From the NCBI RefSeq assembly GCF_025766255.1, contig NW_026516672.1, positions 496,001 to 560,000 of the forward strand: 64,000 nucleotides of DNA. Reading direction: 5' to 3'. A model generated the notes under the pieces. It was not told the DNA's origin. It was given only the letters and a program-made list of their open reading frames with translations, and searched no databases. A program made the position numbers and the translations under genes. How positions within the stretch are numbered: position 1 is the first letter of the stretch; each line of letters opens with the position of its first letter. This DNA is from Zychaea mexicana (taxonomy: Eukaryota; Mucoromycota; Mucoromycetes; Mucorales; Lichtheimiaceae). Below, piece by piece: positions 10,166 to 20,478 of this stretch.

Positions 10166-10440
10166 TATCATTGGAAATCGCCAAAGTTGGATACTTAACT
10201 ATCGCCAATTCAAAACCCTAAACAGCTTCGCTTCACGGATTACTGAATGCTAAGCCCTGACCACCCGGACCGCTATACTATTATCTAATCTATCAAAGAG
10301 GAGGTCTATATTTGAGAGTATGTTGATGTTGTGCAGTGAAAGATAATGATAAGGTGAAGAAGAACAGGAAATAAAAGGGGAATTATAGGTGAATTGACGA
10401 AAAGTGCAAAGGCCGAAGCGTAAAAGCTATCTATAGTTAA

Positions 10441-13400
10441 TTAAAGTACCTCAGTATATACAACATTTCTGGTGTACATGCCTTCTTGACCATCAACCTT
10501 TGAATCATCACGGTCCAAGGTGATCAGTACAGAGCGTGGCGTTCTGACCCGCGACAATGCTACATATAGTAGACCATGAGTAAAAACAGGTTTCGGTAGA
10601 TAAAGGCCAATTGTGTCAAATGTTTGTCCTTGAGCCTTGTTGATCGTCATCGAAAATGCAAGCCGTATAGGGAACTGTGTCCTTTGGAATTCGATGGGAC
10701 CTTCGCTCTTTTTGGAAGTAAGTGTGATGCGAGGCAATAGGACTGTTTCGCCAACATGTGTACCTGTGGCGATTTCAGCTTCAATGACATTGCGGCGAAA
10801 AGACGTGATGATCAAACGTGTTCCGTTGCAAAGGCCTTGTGCGGTATTTAGGTTTCGTAAGAGCATTACAGGACAACCTGGCTTGAGAGTGAGTTTGTGT
10901 GGTGGAAGGCCGGAAGGAGAAAGTGAGTTTAAAAGCTCCGTTGGATATGCCAAGGACTCTTCAGGATCGACCATGCTGTCTGCACTGAGAAACTCCTCAG
11001 ACGTTCCAGGGAATTTTGATTCCAATATTGTCTCGTTGATTGTTGCAACCTCGACATTTTTTGGTGTCAGAATAGCTCGTGACATGAGGAACTCGCGGGA
11101 GGGAGAGGTTGTAAGCATATTGCCATATAGAGTGTCAATTAAAGTGAGTAGGTTGTATCCAGGCATTAGCATAGAGTCACGGACTTTAACCCTATCTTCA
11201 GTAGCAGGAGCAACTGGCTCTCTGTTTTCACCTATTCGCAATAGATATTCAGCAAAGTCTCGTAATTGTTCAGAGTTGTGGGCGTCGGTGGCTTGCTGTA
11301 CACGCATATTTGTTTGAAGATGGAAGACTTGCGTGTGGCGCCATATATTGGATCGCTTTAAGCATTGTGCCACAATCTGTGCTCGAGAAGCTCTAGGAAT
11401 GACTGGAAGAACCTGTACACCAATATACAATCAAAGTCAAGTTGTTAACCCCAATACCCTGCAGATTAATAGAAATGTATGATTACCTGGCGAAAATCAC
11501 CGCCAAAAACAACTAATTTTCCACCAAAAGGAACATGCTCTAATGCTGGGTCTTCTGATTTCATCAGATCTTGCAAACTTCGATTGACGCATTCAATGAG
11601 ATCTTTGCTGATCATTGATGCTTCGTCCCATATGATCAAAGTTGCAAGTCTTAGAAGTTGTGCTGTGGCAGATCGTGGTGTAAATGAGCAGTATGTGGTT
11701 TGATCAATCTCAAGCGGAATCTTAAATAATGAATGTGCTGTTCTACCGCCTTGCATGAGCAGTGCTGCGGTGCCACTGGTAGCAACTGAAAGAGCAATAT
11801 CACCACGACGCCTGACATGCTCAAGGAGAGCATTGAACACATATGTTTTGCCTGTGCCACCGGGTCCATCGACAAAGTAAACCTTTGATTCGGTGCGTGG
11901 ACGTTCCAAAGCTCTGCATACTCCATCAAATACTGCTTGCTGATCGTCATTGAATGCGAGTTCCGGGGCGGGCTGAGCTTGTAAGCTTGTAGCAATGTCT
12001 CGTTGTTGACGGATGATCAGTGGTTCCAGCGGTTGTTGGCTGTTTTCAGTTTCCTCAGGAAGAACAAAGCCATCGAATTCCGTAAGGGACCGTGATGCAC
12101 TTGCCATGATAGATTCAATAGCAAGTAATCCTTGTCCATATATACGGTCGTCTGGTGGCAGAGATTGGTCATTTGCTTCAACTCTTGCAGCTTGCAAAAA
12201 GTCTTCACAAAGATGTGTGCGGTAAGCTATCCATAGAGCGTATGGATCTTCAGGCTGACAGTATGTTAGGAGAACAGAAAAAAGCTGTCGTAAAGCTCTG
12301 GGAAGTTGGTACGTGGATGCCTGCTCTAAGCAATCCAGCCATTCTTGTTGCCCAGTTAGCAGACCGCGCCTCCTTGCAGCAGCTTGAAATGTCGGCAAGC
12401 GCTCGTTTTCAACGGTCTTGAGGTCATTAAAACTTGTTGCACCAGGAACATGGTATAACAATAATCTTAAATGATACTTTTCGACTTGGCTTGGGGAGAC
12501 AGTGTACATGCGTCCGATGGTGCCACCATGACCGCGTTCACGGATTTTCCAGCGACGTTCTGATTTGACAAAGACGTAATTCTCGGGAAAATCAGGGTAT
12601 AGTACCGCTCGCCCATCCTCATTTTCAGCATTGTAGTTAAACCAAGCTGTCAATGTAGTTTCATGTGCACGACCAACAACAGCTCCAGGATCATCATCCT
12701 CGTTGAAATGCACCAGTTGCTCATCTGGAAGGTGTACGGATAAACGCTGGTGACTTGGGAATTCCTTGTGTAAAGAGCATGAAAAGAGACGCCAGGAGCC
12801 TTCGCATGCAGACACGTATCGTGTATCGAGATAGGTGTGAATTTCGTTTATAGGTGGTTCACCGTGTTGGTTGGTTTCGGTTTGCGCACGTTGTTGATGA
12901 GTTACAGCTACTGACGCACGGTCGTGACCTTTGTATACGTATTTGTAGACATATTTAATGGAAGCGATCGAGGTGCAGATTTCTACGTTGACATGTGCGT
13001 CGTACTTGGTGCATAAAAAGATGTTGTGAGGGACCACCCATTGATTATGCATACGAACACCATTTTTTTCAACAAAATCGGCATCATTACGGCGTCGTTT
13101 GTAAACAGGATATCCATTGTCACACGGTCTCATCCGTAAACTGCTTTGGAAAGCGCTTTGAACAGGCACCGTCTTGCATGCATGGCGATCGAGGATGACG
13201 GTCACCACAGGGTCCATGCATCATGTGTCTTTCCACTGTTGCGCGTGCGGCTGGGTATTGCTCCGAGTTGGGAAGCTCGGCCGATACAATATCATCCACA
13301 TCTTCAGGTGTCGTTGGTTTATCATCTCTGGCAAGGATCAAGAGGATATGAGCATGTGGTAGCCCGCGTTTTTGAAATTCGACAGTGTGGACATGTGCAA

Positions 13401-15392
13401 TCACTGTGCCCAGAACCATGTTTTGGGTAAGATCATCCATCAACTGTTTCAATTTCAGTTTGAATACCCGAACACATATATCCGGTCTGTCGGGCGCTGT
13501 CTCTCCTGGAAGAAGAGAATCTTGTATTTCGTGCCATCGCGGGTTGCACGTAAATGTAACGAAAAGATCAGGCTTTCCAAAGCGCCGCACGATACTCATG
13601 GCATCATGATAGAGCTGTTGCATATGCCGCGGGCCACCGGTGAAAGACGATGGTAAAATCACACGTCTACCGACGTTGGCCATATCATTGTCTCCCAGAT
13701 TCATGGCATCTACAACACTATTGTACAAATCTGAACGTAGCTTGTCCTGGTTCTGCGTGATGTAGCCAAGGCGTCCGGATTCCATCTTGGCATACATGTC
13801 AGTAATAAACTGTTGAAACAGCTTACCGAAGCGATGCAGATCGTGTCCATTGTCGTCGTCACCGTTCTCGCGCACCATCAGGCGATATTTATACCATTCC
13901 ATCACTGTTATGTGAGCACCATTGTCATTGCGCGCTTCGATGGTCCAACCCTCATCACCTGAAATTGTGTAAGTTAGAATTACGCACTACAGCAGACGAT
14001 TAGAGCTTAATATTACCTTGAGGAAATATCAATACATAATGCATGGCGTCATAGAAACGATGCTTCTCTGAGATACGCTGCAATTGATTTGACCGAGTTC
14101 GCACAACAATGTCGCGGTTCCCAGCCTGGCCGTCATGCGTGTTATCCACAATCAGGATTCCAACTTCATCACCTGTTGGTCTATTATACCGCCTTTGATC
14201 CGGGGTACCCTCTGCGCGAATCACCAATGTAACGTTTTCGACATTGTCGTCACGATAGCGATCGGCCATGTTTTGGAAAGCTTGGGCAAAGGGGCAAACA
14301 CGATGCATCAGCTCCTGCAAAGTGCGCAAAGTATCTGTGTTTACAGGGGCATTCGTGGCATTCTGACGTATTTGCAATTCCATGGAAGGATCATAGACAT
14401 AGATTTGCGCAAAAGCTGGGGTATCCTCATCTGTGTTAGGGAGCAAAGACCCAATCATATGGTGCATGGTGCCATGGATCCGAAAGTTGTATGCACCACC
14501 TCGCAAGTTTGCTACAGTTTGATCAACGCTGGCACCAAGGGACGTAAAACTCAAAGCATTGTTGTATGCACGAATGTTTTTACGAAAATCCTGCGAGGCA
14601 CGATCATCACCACATAATAGCTCTGCTATCTCTGGTGGAGTTTCACTCAGCGGAGGAAGAGTAACGGACCCTTTGGCACAGCATAGCTGGAATTCAGGTG
14701 ACGTCTCTGAAGATACTGATACACGCTCTTGCACCCACATACGCGCGTAACAATACGAACACTCACGATCCATTAATCCGAGTGAATGGCGATCAGGAAT
14801 ATGGTTTGCACGGATACGTCCGATGGCGGGATGAAACTGCAAAAGAAAAAGAAACGCGTTATTAGAATTATAGACTGTATAGCCTATACAGGAGGGATTG
14901 TTAATTACTTGAGGCTCAGTTGAGATATCAGCTTGCAGATTCCTTGGATTAAGTGGGCAACCACGGAAACTTCTACGTGAATGTCCAAGTTGGCCACAGC
15001 TTGCGCACCGAGGAGCCGTCTCTGACTGTTACAAACATGTGTCAATTTTTAGTCACATCACTGTCTATTCGAAAATTATCGCTTACAATCTCATCGCTCG
15101 GATTAACACTTTGATCTTGATTAATCTCGGAGACAGGATTTTCAACGCTCGGACTGGCTATTTGATTTTCTTCAACATTTGGATCGACTCTTTGATGGTG
15201 CTCAAACAGGAATTGAATTTCATTCTGCTCACGCGCAGCTAAGCGAGCCGGATTCAGTAAGCAATCTCGGTGTCTTCTACTCGAGTGCCCAGTCTGATGG
15301 CATGAAGCACAGATTCGAATGCTCATTTGAAGTATATAAGTTGAAAATGACTGGTTGTAGGTAAGCAAAAAAGAAGTGCAGGGATTACTCAA
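10441..15392 (-). pseudogene. Helitron Rep-helicase gene with frameshift
   Basis: Several minus-strand frames join into one Helitron transposase of roughly 1,500 residues. The N-terminal exons (to about 14900) carry two zinc-knuckle-like motifs (CASCHQTGHSSRRHRDC and CASCGQLGHSRRSFRGC). 14000-14842 is the helitron-like N-terminal domain. After an intron, 13120-13930 holds the Rep nuclease with the HUH motif (RGLPHAH). 11466-13150 carries the paired tyrosines (KYVYKYVYKGHD), Walker A (GPGGTGKT), Walker B (IIWDEAS) and GGDFRQ. An intron at about 11413-11488 joins the helicase end (NKAQGQTF, HGLLYVALSRVR), which stops at 10441. Near 13130-13150 the frame shifts between FTDET and DNGYPVYKRR, with no splice sites to rescue it. 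One or two bases appear lost, so a full protein is unlikely. All catalytic motifs look intact, so decay is recent or the frame is restored in another allele. Confidence 0.88.
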
Positions 15393-15780
15393 AAGCGCGT
15401 AAAGACAGATTCAGGACGCGTGAACAGCACGATGACAACTTCCTTTTTTGTATGCTATAGGTGTCAGCATCAACACCCTGAACCCAATCAGCCACTACTA
15501 CTACTACTAAATCATAAATAGTATGACAGTGAATGGTAGTAAATAAATATGATCTACAGCAAAGATATAATTCGGTCATTGCTTCATCCATAGAATCCAT
15601 TGCCTCTCTTATGGTTTATACAAATATTTGATGCGTAATGAGACTCTTTTTCATTTATCGTGGATCCCAGATCCTGAATGACCGCTCAATTTTACACAGA
15701 TAGAAACTAAAGCACCGCTGTAGAGCCACCTTCCTTTTTTGGATTTTTCAGCTAACTTTTTAAGATTTTAATAGTATAGA

Positions 15781-15990
15781 CTAGCGGTCCTTCCTCGCTT
15801 CGCTCGGATGAATGAGCCCCTCCGCTTCGCTCCGTGTCATTCAACGGAAACGCGTCGCAAGGGGGTTCCCCCCTTGACCTCCAAGTGGGGGGCAAGCCCC
15901 CCAAACCCCCCTGTCGAGCGAGGTTGGATCAATGTTTTGGTATTAGATGCTTATTGTCTGTTTTCAAAATCAAAAGCAAGATCATTGTGC
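15781..15990 (-). repeat. Helitron 3' terminal repeat, copy C
   Basis: Third copy of the 3' terminal region, with the same CTAGCGGTCC end as copy A and the G6/C6 hairpin intact. Confidence 0.88.
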
Positions 15991-16099
15991 AGTGAGAAGT
16001 AGCCTATCATAGAAAGTCGTCAAAGTTGGATACTTAACTATCTCCAGTTTAAAATGCAATGCGAAAAGAAGCGTTGACAAAGATGATGTAGTGATATTG

Positions 16100-16205
16100 A
16101 TAAAAAGAGAATAGGCGTGAAAAAAAGAGAATAGGTGATAATAAAGAGAATAGAAGATAATAAAGAGAATAGAAGATAAAAAAGAGGATAAAAGATAAAG
16201 AGAAT
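16100..16205. repeat. short AT-rich tandem repeats (GAGAATAG-GATAA units)
   Basis: Units of about 19-20 bp built on AAAGAGAATAGAAGATAAT are repeated several times between the helicase relic and the 3' terminal repeat of Helitron C. A weaker version is at about 6590-6670 in Helitron A. The frame of the helicase runs into it in copy A, giving a Phe/Tyr-rich tail. Confidence 0.7.
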
Positions 16206-17365
16206 TAGAGAAGGACTTCATGGAAAACAGCATTTCGGGTGTTTTGGCCTTGCTGACACGCGATACTTGAGTTCTCGGGATCTAACATGATTCTAATAGA
16301 TGATGGGGTGCGGACGCGTGACATGGCTACATAGAGTAGACCATGCGTGAAAGGAGCTTCAGGTAAGTAGAGGCCAACAGTGTTAAAAGTTTGACCCTGT
16401 GCCTTATTGATGGTCATTGCAAATGCCAGGCGAACAGGGAATTGTGTGCGTTTAAATAGAATGGGGGAACGTGTTTGTGAAGGTGTGAGAGTTATGCGAG
16501 GGATTAAGACAATGTTGCCGGCATGAGATCCAGTGGCTATTTCAGCTTCAAATACATATCGCTGGAAAGAGCGTACAATCAGCCGTGTCCCATTGCAGAG
16601 ACCACTTTGGGTGTGCAAGTTTCTCAAAAGCATGACTGGGCAACCGACTTTGAGTTTTAGCAAATGCGGAGGGAGGTCGGATGGATTCATGGAATTGAGC
16701 AGCTCTGGTGGGTACGTTATTTGCTCTTCAGGATCATCCACGGTATCTGCGCTCTGGAATTCGTGAACAGTGCCTGGGAAATGGTCGAGTACCAAATTAT
16801 CAATTGCTGTAACATAGACATTCTTTGGAGTCAAGATAGAGCGACTGATGAGGTAATCGCGATCCACGTGTGATGCGTTCAGGTCGCCGTAAATGGCTTC
16901 TATAAGCTCGTACGTGTTGTAATGTGGCATGAGCATCCGATCTGGTAGCCGGACTCTGTCATCAGTGGTTGGCACCTACAGCTCAGCACCATCACCGATG
17001 CAAAGTAAATACTGCATAAACTGGCCATGCTCGTTTGTGTCATTGGTGTTGGCAGGTTGTTGGACGCGCATGTTGGTTTCAAGGCGGTGGACGGTGACAC
17101 TGGGCCAAATTGATGAACGATTTAGATACTACTGTACGATTTGCGAGCGCGATGCATTTGGTATGATATCATAGGAAGGACCTATCAACAGGTTTGATGC
17201 AGATACTTTGATGTAAGTACTACCGCTCGATAGTAAAAGGATGCAAAGTAGAAGAGAGGATACAATGTTGTATACCTGGCGAAAGGCAACACCAAAGACC
17301 ATGATTTCTTATCAAATGGAACATCGGCAAGTGCGGGATCGTCATGTCTCATGAGATCTTGGATA
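16205..17365 (-). pseudogene. Helitron helicase C-terminal relic (copy C)
   Basis: The frame 16205-16975 encodes the end of a Pif1-like Helitron helicase: GCPVMLLRNL, LCNGTRLIV, FAMTINKAQGQTF and HGLLYVAMSRVR are all present. AQGQTF is intact here but altered in copy A. Upstream sequence to about 17365 continues the same protein (TNMRVQQPANTNDTNEHGQF and a degraded DPALADVPF region) but is broken by an in-frame stop at about 16975-16980 and by frameshifts. Walker motifs and Rep are absent. It groups with copy A rather than with the helicase of Helitron B. Confidence 0.85.
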
Positions 17366-17639
17366 CTCCTGTATACATAGTGTAGTGAATACGTTGAAAC
17401 TTGTATTCAGCGTGTTTGTAGCGATGACGCTTCTCAGATGATGAAGGATTTGAAGTGAGCTTCATATCGTGTTAATGACGGTTATCCTTTGAGTCTTTCC
17501 TCAATGCGATACCCGTCTACTCACAATGACATACATTCACTGTAAAGCAAAGTTTCTGACCTGGAGGAGCCACACACCTCGGCGCGTCATAACCATGAGA
17601 GAGCAATCTGATTGGATAGAATGAACTGGCTCAAATGCC

Positions 17640-19665
17640 GCGTAGCATATGTGTTCATTCTACTATGTAACCGCGCATCCGCAGCAATCATGCCACTCTT
17701 CTTCCTCTTCGTCAACTTTTCTAAACCAAAGCTATTCAAGGTGAGTGTCATTGGAACGGATTAGAGGATCGGAGAGTGTATGTTTATGGTGGTGAGTGAG
17801 AAGAGTGTATGCAACCGGTTGTGAGTATACAGTGATTTCTTTAAGATCCGTTTATCTCACTTTCTTTCTTTTTTGACACAGACTTTCTTTCGTCTTAACC
17901 TGGTCCTTCTCCACTCAAAGCACAAATGCAAGAGTAAGTACAGTACAATATGGAAAGTGTGAAGTGTACTTTGAGGTTTTGCATGTGGATGTGATATACG
18001 AAAGAAGATATGAACTTCGACGTGTCTAAAGAAGTGTGTGTACAGCATACAGTCGCTAATGTTATCCTCCTTTCTTCTCTGCTACTACTATAGGATTCTG
18101 ACTTTTTTAAATGGTTGGTTCGGTTTGTTGTTTGCATCCCACCCTTAAACATAAGCAACAACTGTAAGTACGGTAGGGAATGAAATGTGAGGATGAGTTG
18201 GAGAGAAGTCGAGTGTCTGTTGGAGGTGCTGATGCCATGACGTGTCAGGAATAGTTGCATATTAAGAACAGCCTGCTCATGATCTTTCTTCTTTTCATTC
18301 TACTTCAGGTTTCGCTTTATGCTGGTTGGGTTAACTGTGTCCTGCGGACAAGTAACAGATAGTAGGGGACTCGAACATTGGTAGGTGAGTAGGATGACAT
18401 GGGTGTTGGGGATGACGCGTCAAAGGTGTGCAGTGTGTACAGCAGCGTGACGGGAAAGGGCTCCTGACCATGACGTATGCAATATGGCAGTCTCTCAAAA
18501 AAGTTTCTCTTATTCTTTTTTCAGAATTGGTCATCCCCTTCTTGCTTTTCCTCTCTCTAACTCAAGGCTCTCTTCCTCCAAGCCAAGGATGTCATAATAG
18601 TAAGTATCGCTGTGCTTGTGTTTGTCTTTGCGTGTTTGAAAACCAGGAAGATGTCTGCCGTGACATGTCAAAAAGTGTATGCAGCTGCTCATAGATGTTT
18701 TCTTTTTGCTAATAGAGGATGGCTCTGCGGTGATCTGTTTGAACTTAAGATTGGCTTAGACCCCATCTCTCTCTGTCTATAACTTTGCTGTAAAACGACA
18801 AAACAAATGTAAGTCAGCTTGGGATGGAGAAGGATGGTAATGCCGTGTCAAGAATAAAGATAGCACAGTGGGTGCAGCCCTCTAATGATCTTTTCTTTTT
18901 CCAGCTAGAAGAAGTGTTTCTGTCTTGGCTGTGATTCTCTGCTCTACACTGGCTGGGTGTTCGGTTCTCCTGTGTCTCATCGTAGAAGTATAGGTAAGTA
19001 TAGCACGATAGAATCTTGTGATGGTGGTTTGACAGTTTCCCATAACTGTTCATCTCTTTCGTTTCTCGGAATGGCGCTAGTGCACAGACACCTCCAAGCT
19101 GGTCAAGATTGATGCTCCACTGTCATCCCGCTCCTAGAAGCCGACCTGTCAAGTAGTCCATCGGCAGTGGTCAAGATCTATCCATCCATCTGGACGGTGG
19201 CGTGTGGTTTTTGCTTTGACTTGGACCTGAGGAAGTCCTTAAAAGCCTCATCTTCTTCTTTGCGTTCTTTACATATTTTATACCCCCCTCCCTCCTCCCC
19301 TTGCTCTGACCCAGGAAGTCATTAAAAGCGTCTATTGCGTTTCTAATATAGTTTATCCCCTTCTCCTCCCCCTTTGCTTTTTTCTCGCAGTTCCTAGTAG
19401 CCTCTGTCTCGACCCATCTTCGGATGTTGCATCGTTTCACGCGAACGGCTGTTTTTTTACTCAGGCAGCCTCCGGGCGTAAGTCCTGCTTCATTTTCAAT
19501 TTCCCCGCGCCCACGGGTAAAAAGTGCGGCCGAGGTCCCCCATGAATTTGGGGAATGCTTTTGCGTAAGTATTTACTTTCTCTTTTTCTGTCTGTGAATT
19601 TACATGGATGAGAGTTTCCTTTTTTGGATTTTTCAGCTAACTTTTAAAGATTTTAATAATAAAGA
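17640..19665 (+). other. exon-intron ladder, cargo of Helitron C
   Basis: Counterpart of the ladder in Helitron A, with the same order of exon-like blocks. An ATG at 17690 opens MPLFFLFVNFSKPKLFK and ends on an AAG|GTGAGT donor at 17740, a better donor context than in A. The next block has a proper acceptor (GACACAG) that is lost in A. Later blocks keep their donors and acceptors, and the last block (near 19391-19564) ends at GTAAGTATT with a TTTTTCAG acceptor at about 19636, inside the Helitron terminus. The TATATAA of copy A is TATGTAA here. A and C also differ by small indels inside blocks that would change reading frames, which argues against protein coding under selection. Confidence 0.5.
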
Positions 19666-20478
19666 TACCGAAACACCAAATATTCAACACCTAAACAGGC
19701 TGTTATAATTTAAAAAAAGAGACCTCTGCCTTTTCTCGCTGCCACAATTTCTATGAAACGTCGGCATTATGCTCATTGGATTCACGTTAATCGGTTTGCC
19801 ATGAAGAAGTTTGTAATGGAGCAATCTTTTTTTTTCTTTGTAGGTGACCGTGGGAAGGGATTCTTTGTTCGTGGCGTGAAAATATCTAAAGGGATTAGCG
19901 CAAAGTGTTACACAGGGTATATGCAGAATGTTTCTGGAAACGATGTATGCTTTTACCCTTTTTTGTTTGTTTTTCAGCGCCACCACAAATAATTTCACGG
20001 TGCACGTTACATTACTTGGTACTTCATGACCGGCTTTTCCTAAACGTTGAAGGATGATGGTAAAGTTGTGCATCGGCGATTTTTATTCTGCTTCCCATTA
20101 ATATACAAAGTCTTTAAACTGCGAGATCTTCCAATCTAGTGATTAGCAAACAAAAGCCACACACAATGGTGTATACACTTGGTGTTGGTATCTTGTGAGC
20201 TTCTTTCTGAAAAAGTGAAGATCCGTTAAAAAAAGAGTGTTTATCAACTTGGAATTTGCCTCGTCAACTTGCCAGCCAGCGCCGCCGCCCGCCTTATCTT
20301 CGTTGATCACATATACGCACTACACACATTGTTCTCCTTCCTCTTAATATTTCACAAGAAAGCCCGTCAATCGTCATATATATAACTTGCTCTCACCACC
20401 AGACGATTTTTACAGAACACCAAATTATTTGTGCTCAGCAGTGAGCCAGAAAAGTCGCACCTAGTGGAAAGAGAAGGC
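19666..20478. other. no gene recognised
   Basis: Host DNA right of the Helitron block. A plus-strand frame at 19753-19992 and a minus-strand frame at 19684-20073 overlap and have no motif. The last ~150 bp are likely the 3' flank of SMG9. Confidence 0.4.

Larger units (their letters stand above)
9940..15780 (-). mobile_element. Helitron B (5.84 kb, Rep-helicase carrying)
   Basis: Minus-strand ends are TCTATACTATTAAAATC at 15780 and GGACCAGCTAG at 9940. The 5' end directly abuts the CTAG of Helitron C, and the 3' end directly abuts the TC of Helitron A. It carries the only copy of the Rep nuclease plus helicase in the window. The 5' terminal 45 bp match the 5' ends of A and C closely, while the helicase it encodes differs clearly from theirs. 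Confidence 0.9.
15781..19665 (-). mobile_element. Helitron C (non-autonomous, 3.89 kb)
   Basis: Minus-strand ends are TCTTTATTATTAAAATC at 19665 and GGACCGCTAG at 15781. The base after 19665 on the plus strand is T (A on the element strand), so the block as a whole sits in an AT target: a at 6278, t at 19666. Content mirrors Helitron A: 3' repeat, helicase C-terminal relic, then the exon-intron ladder. Confidence 0.9.

Noticed and set aside
16100..16205. Regularly spaced repeats resembling a CRISPR array
   Set aside because: Units are about 20 bp, contiguous, AT-rich and without unique spacers, and the DNA is eukaryotic. They are short tandem repeats inside a Helitron.
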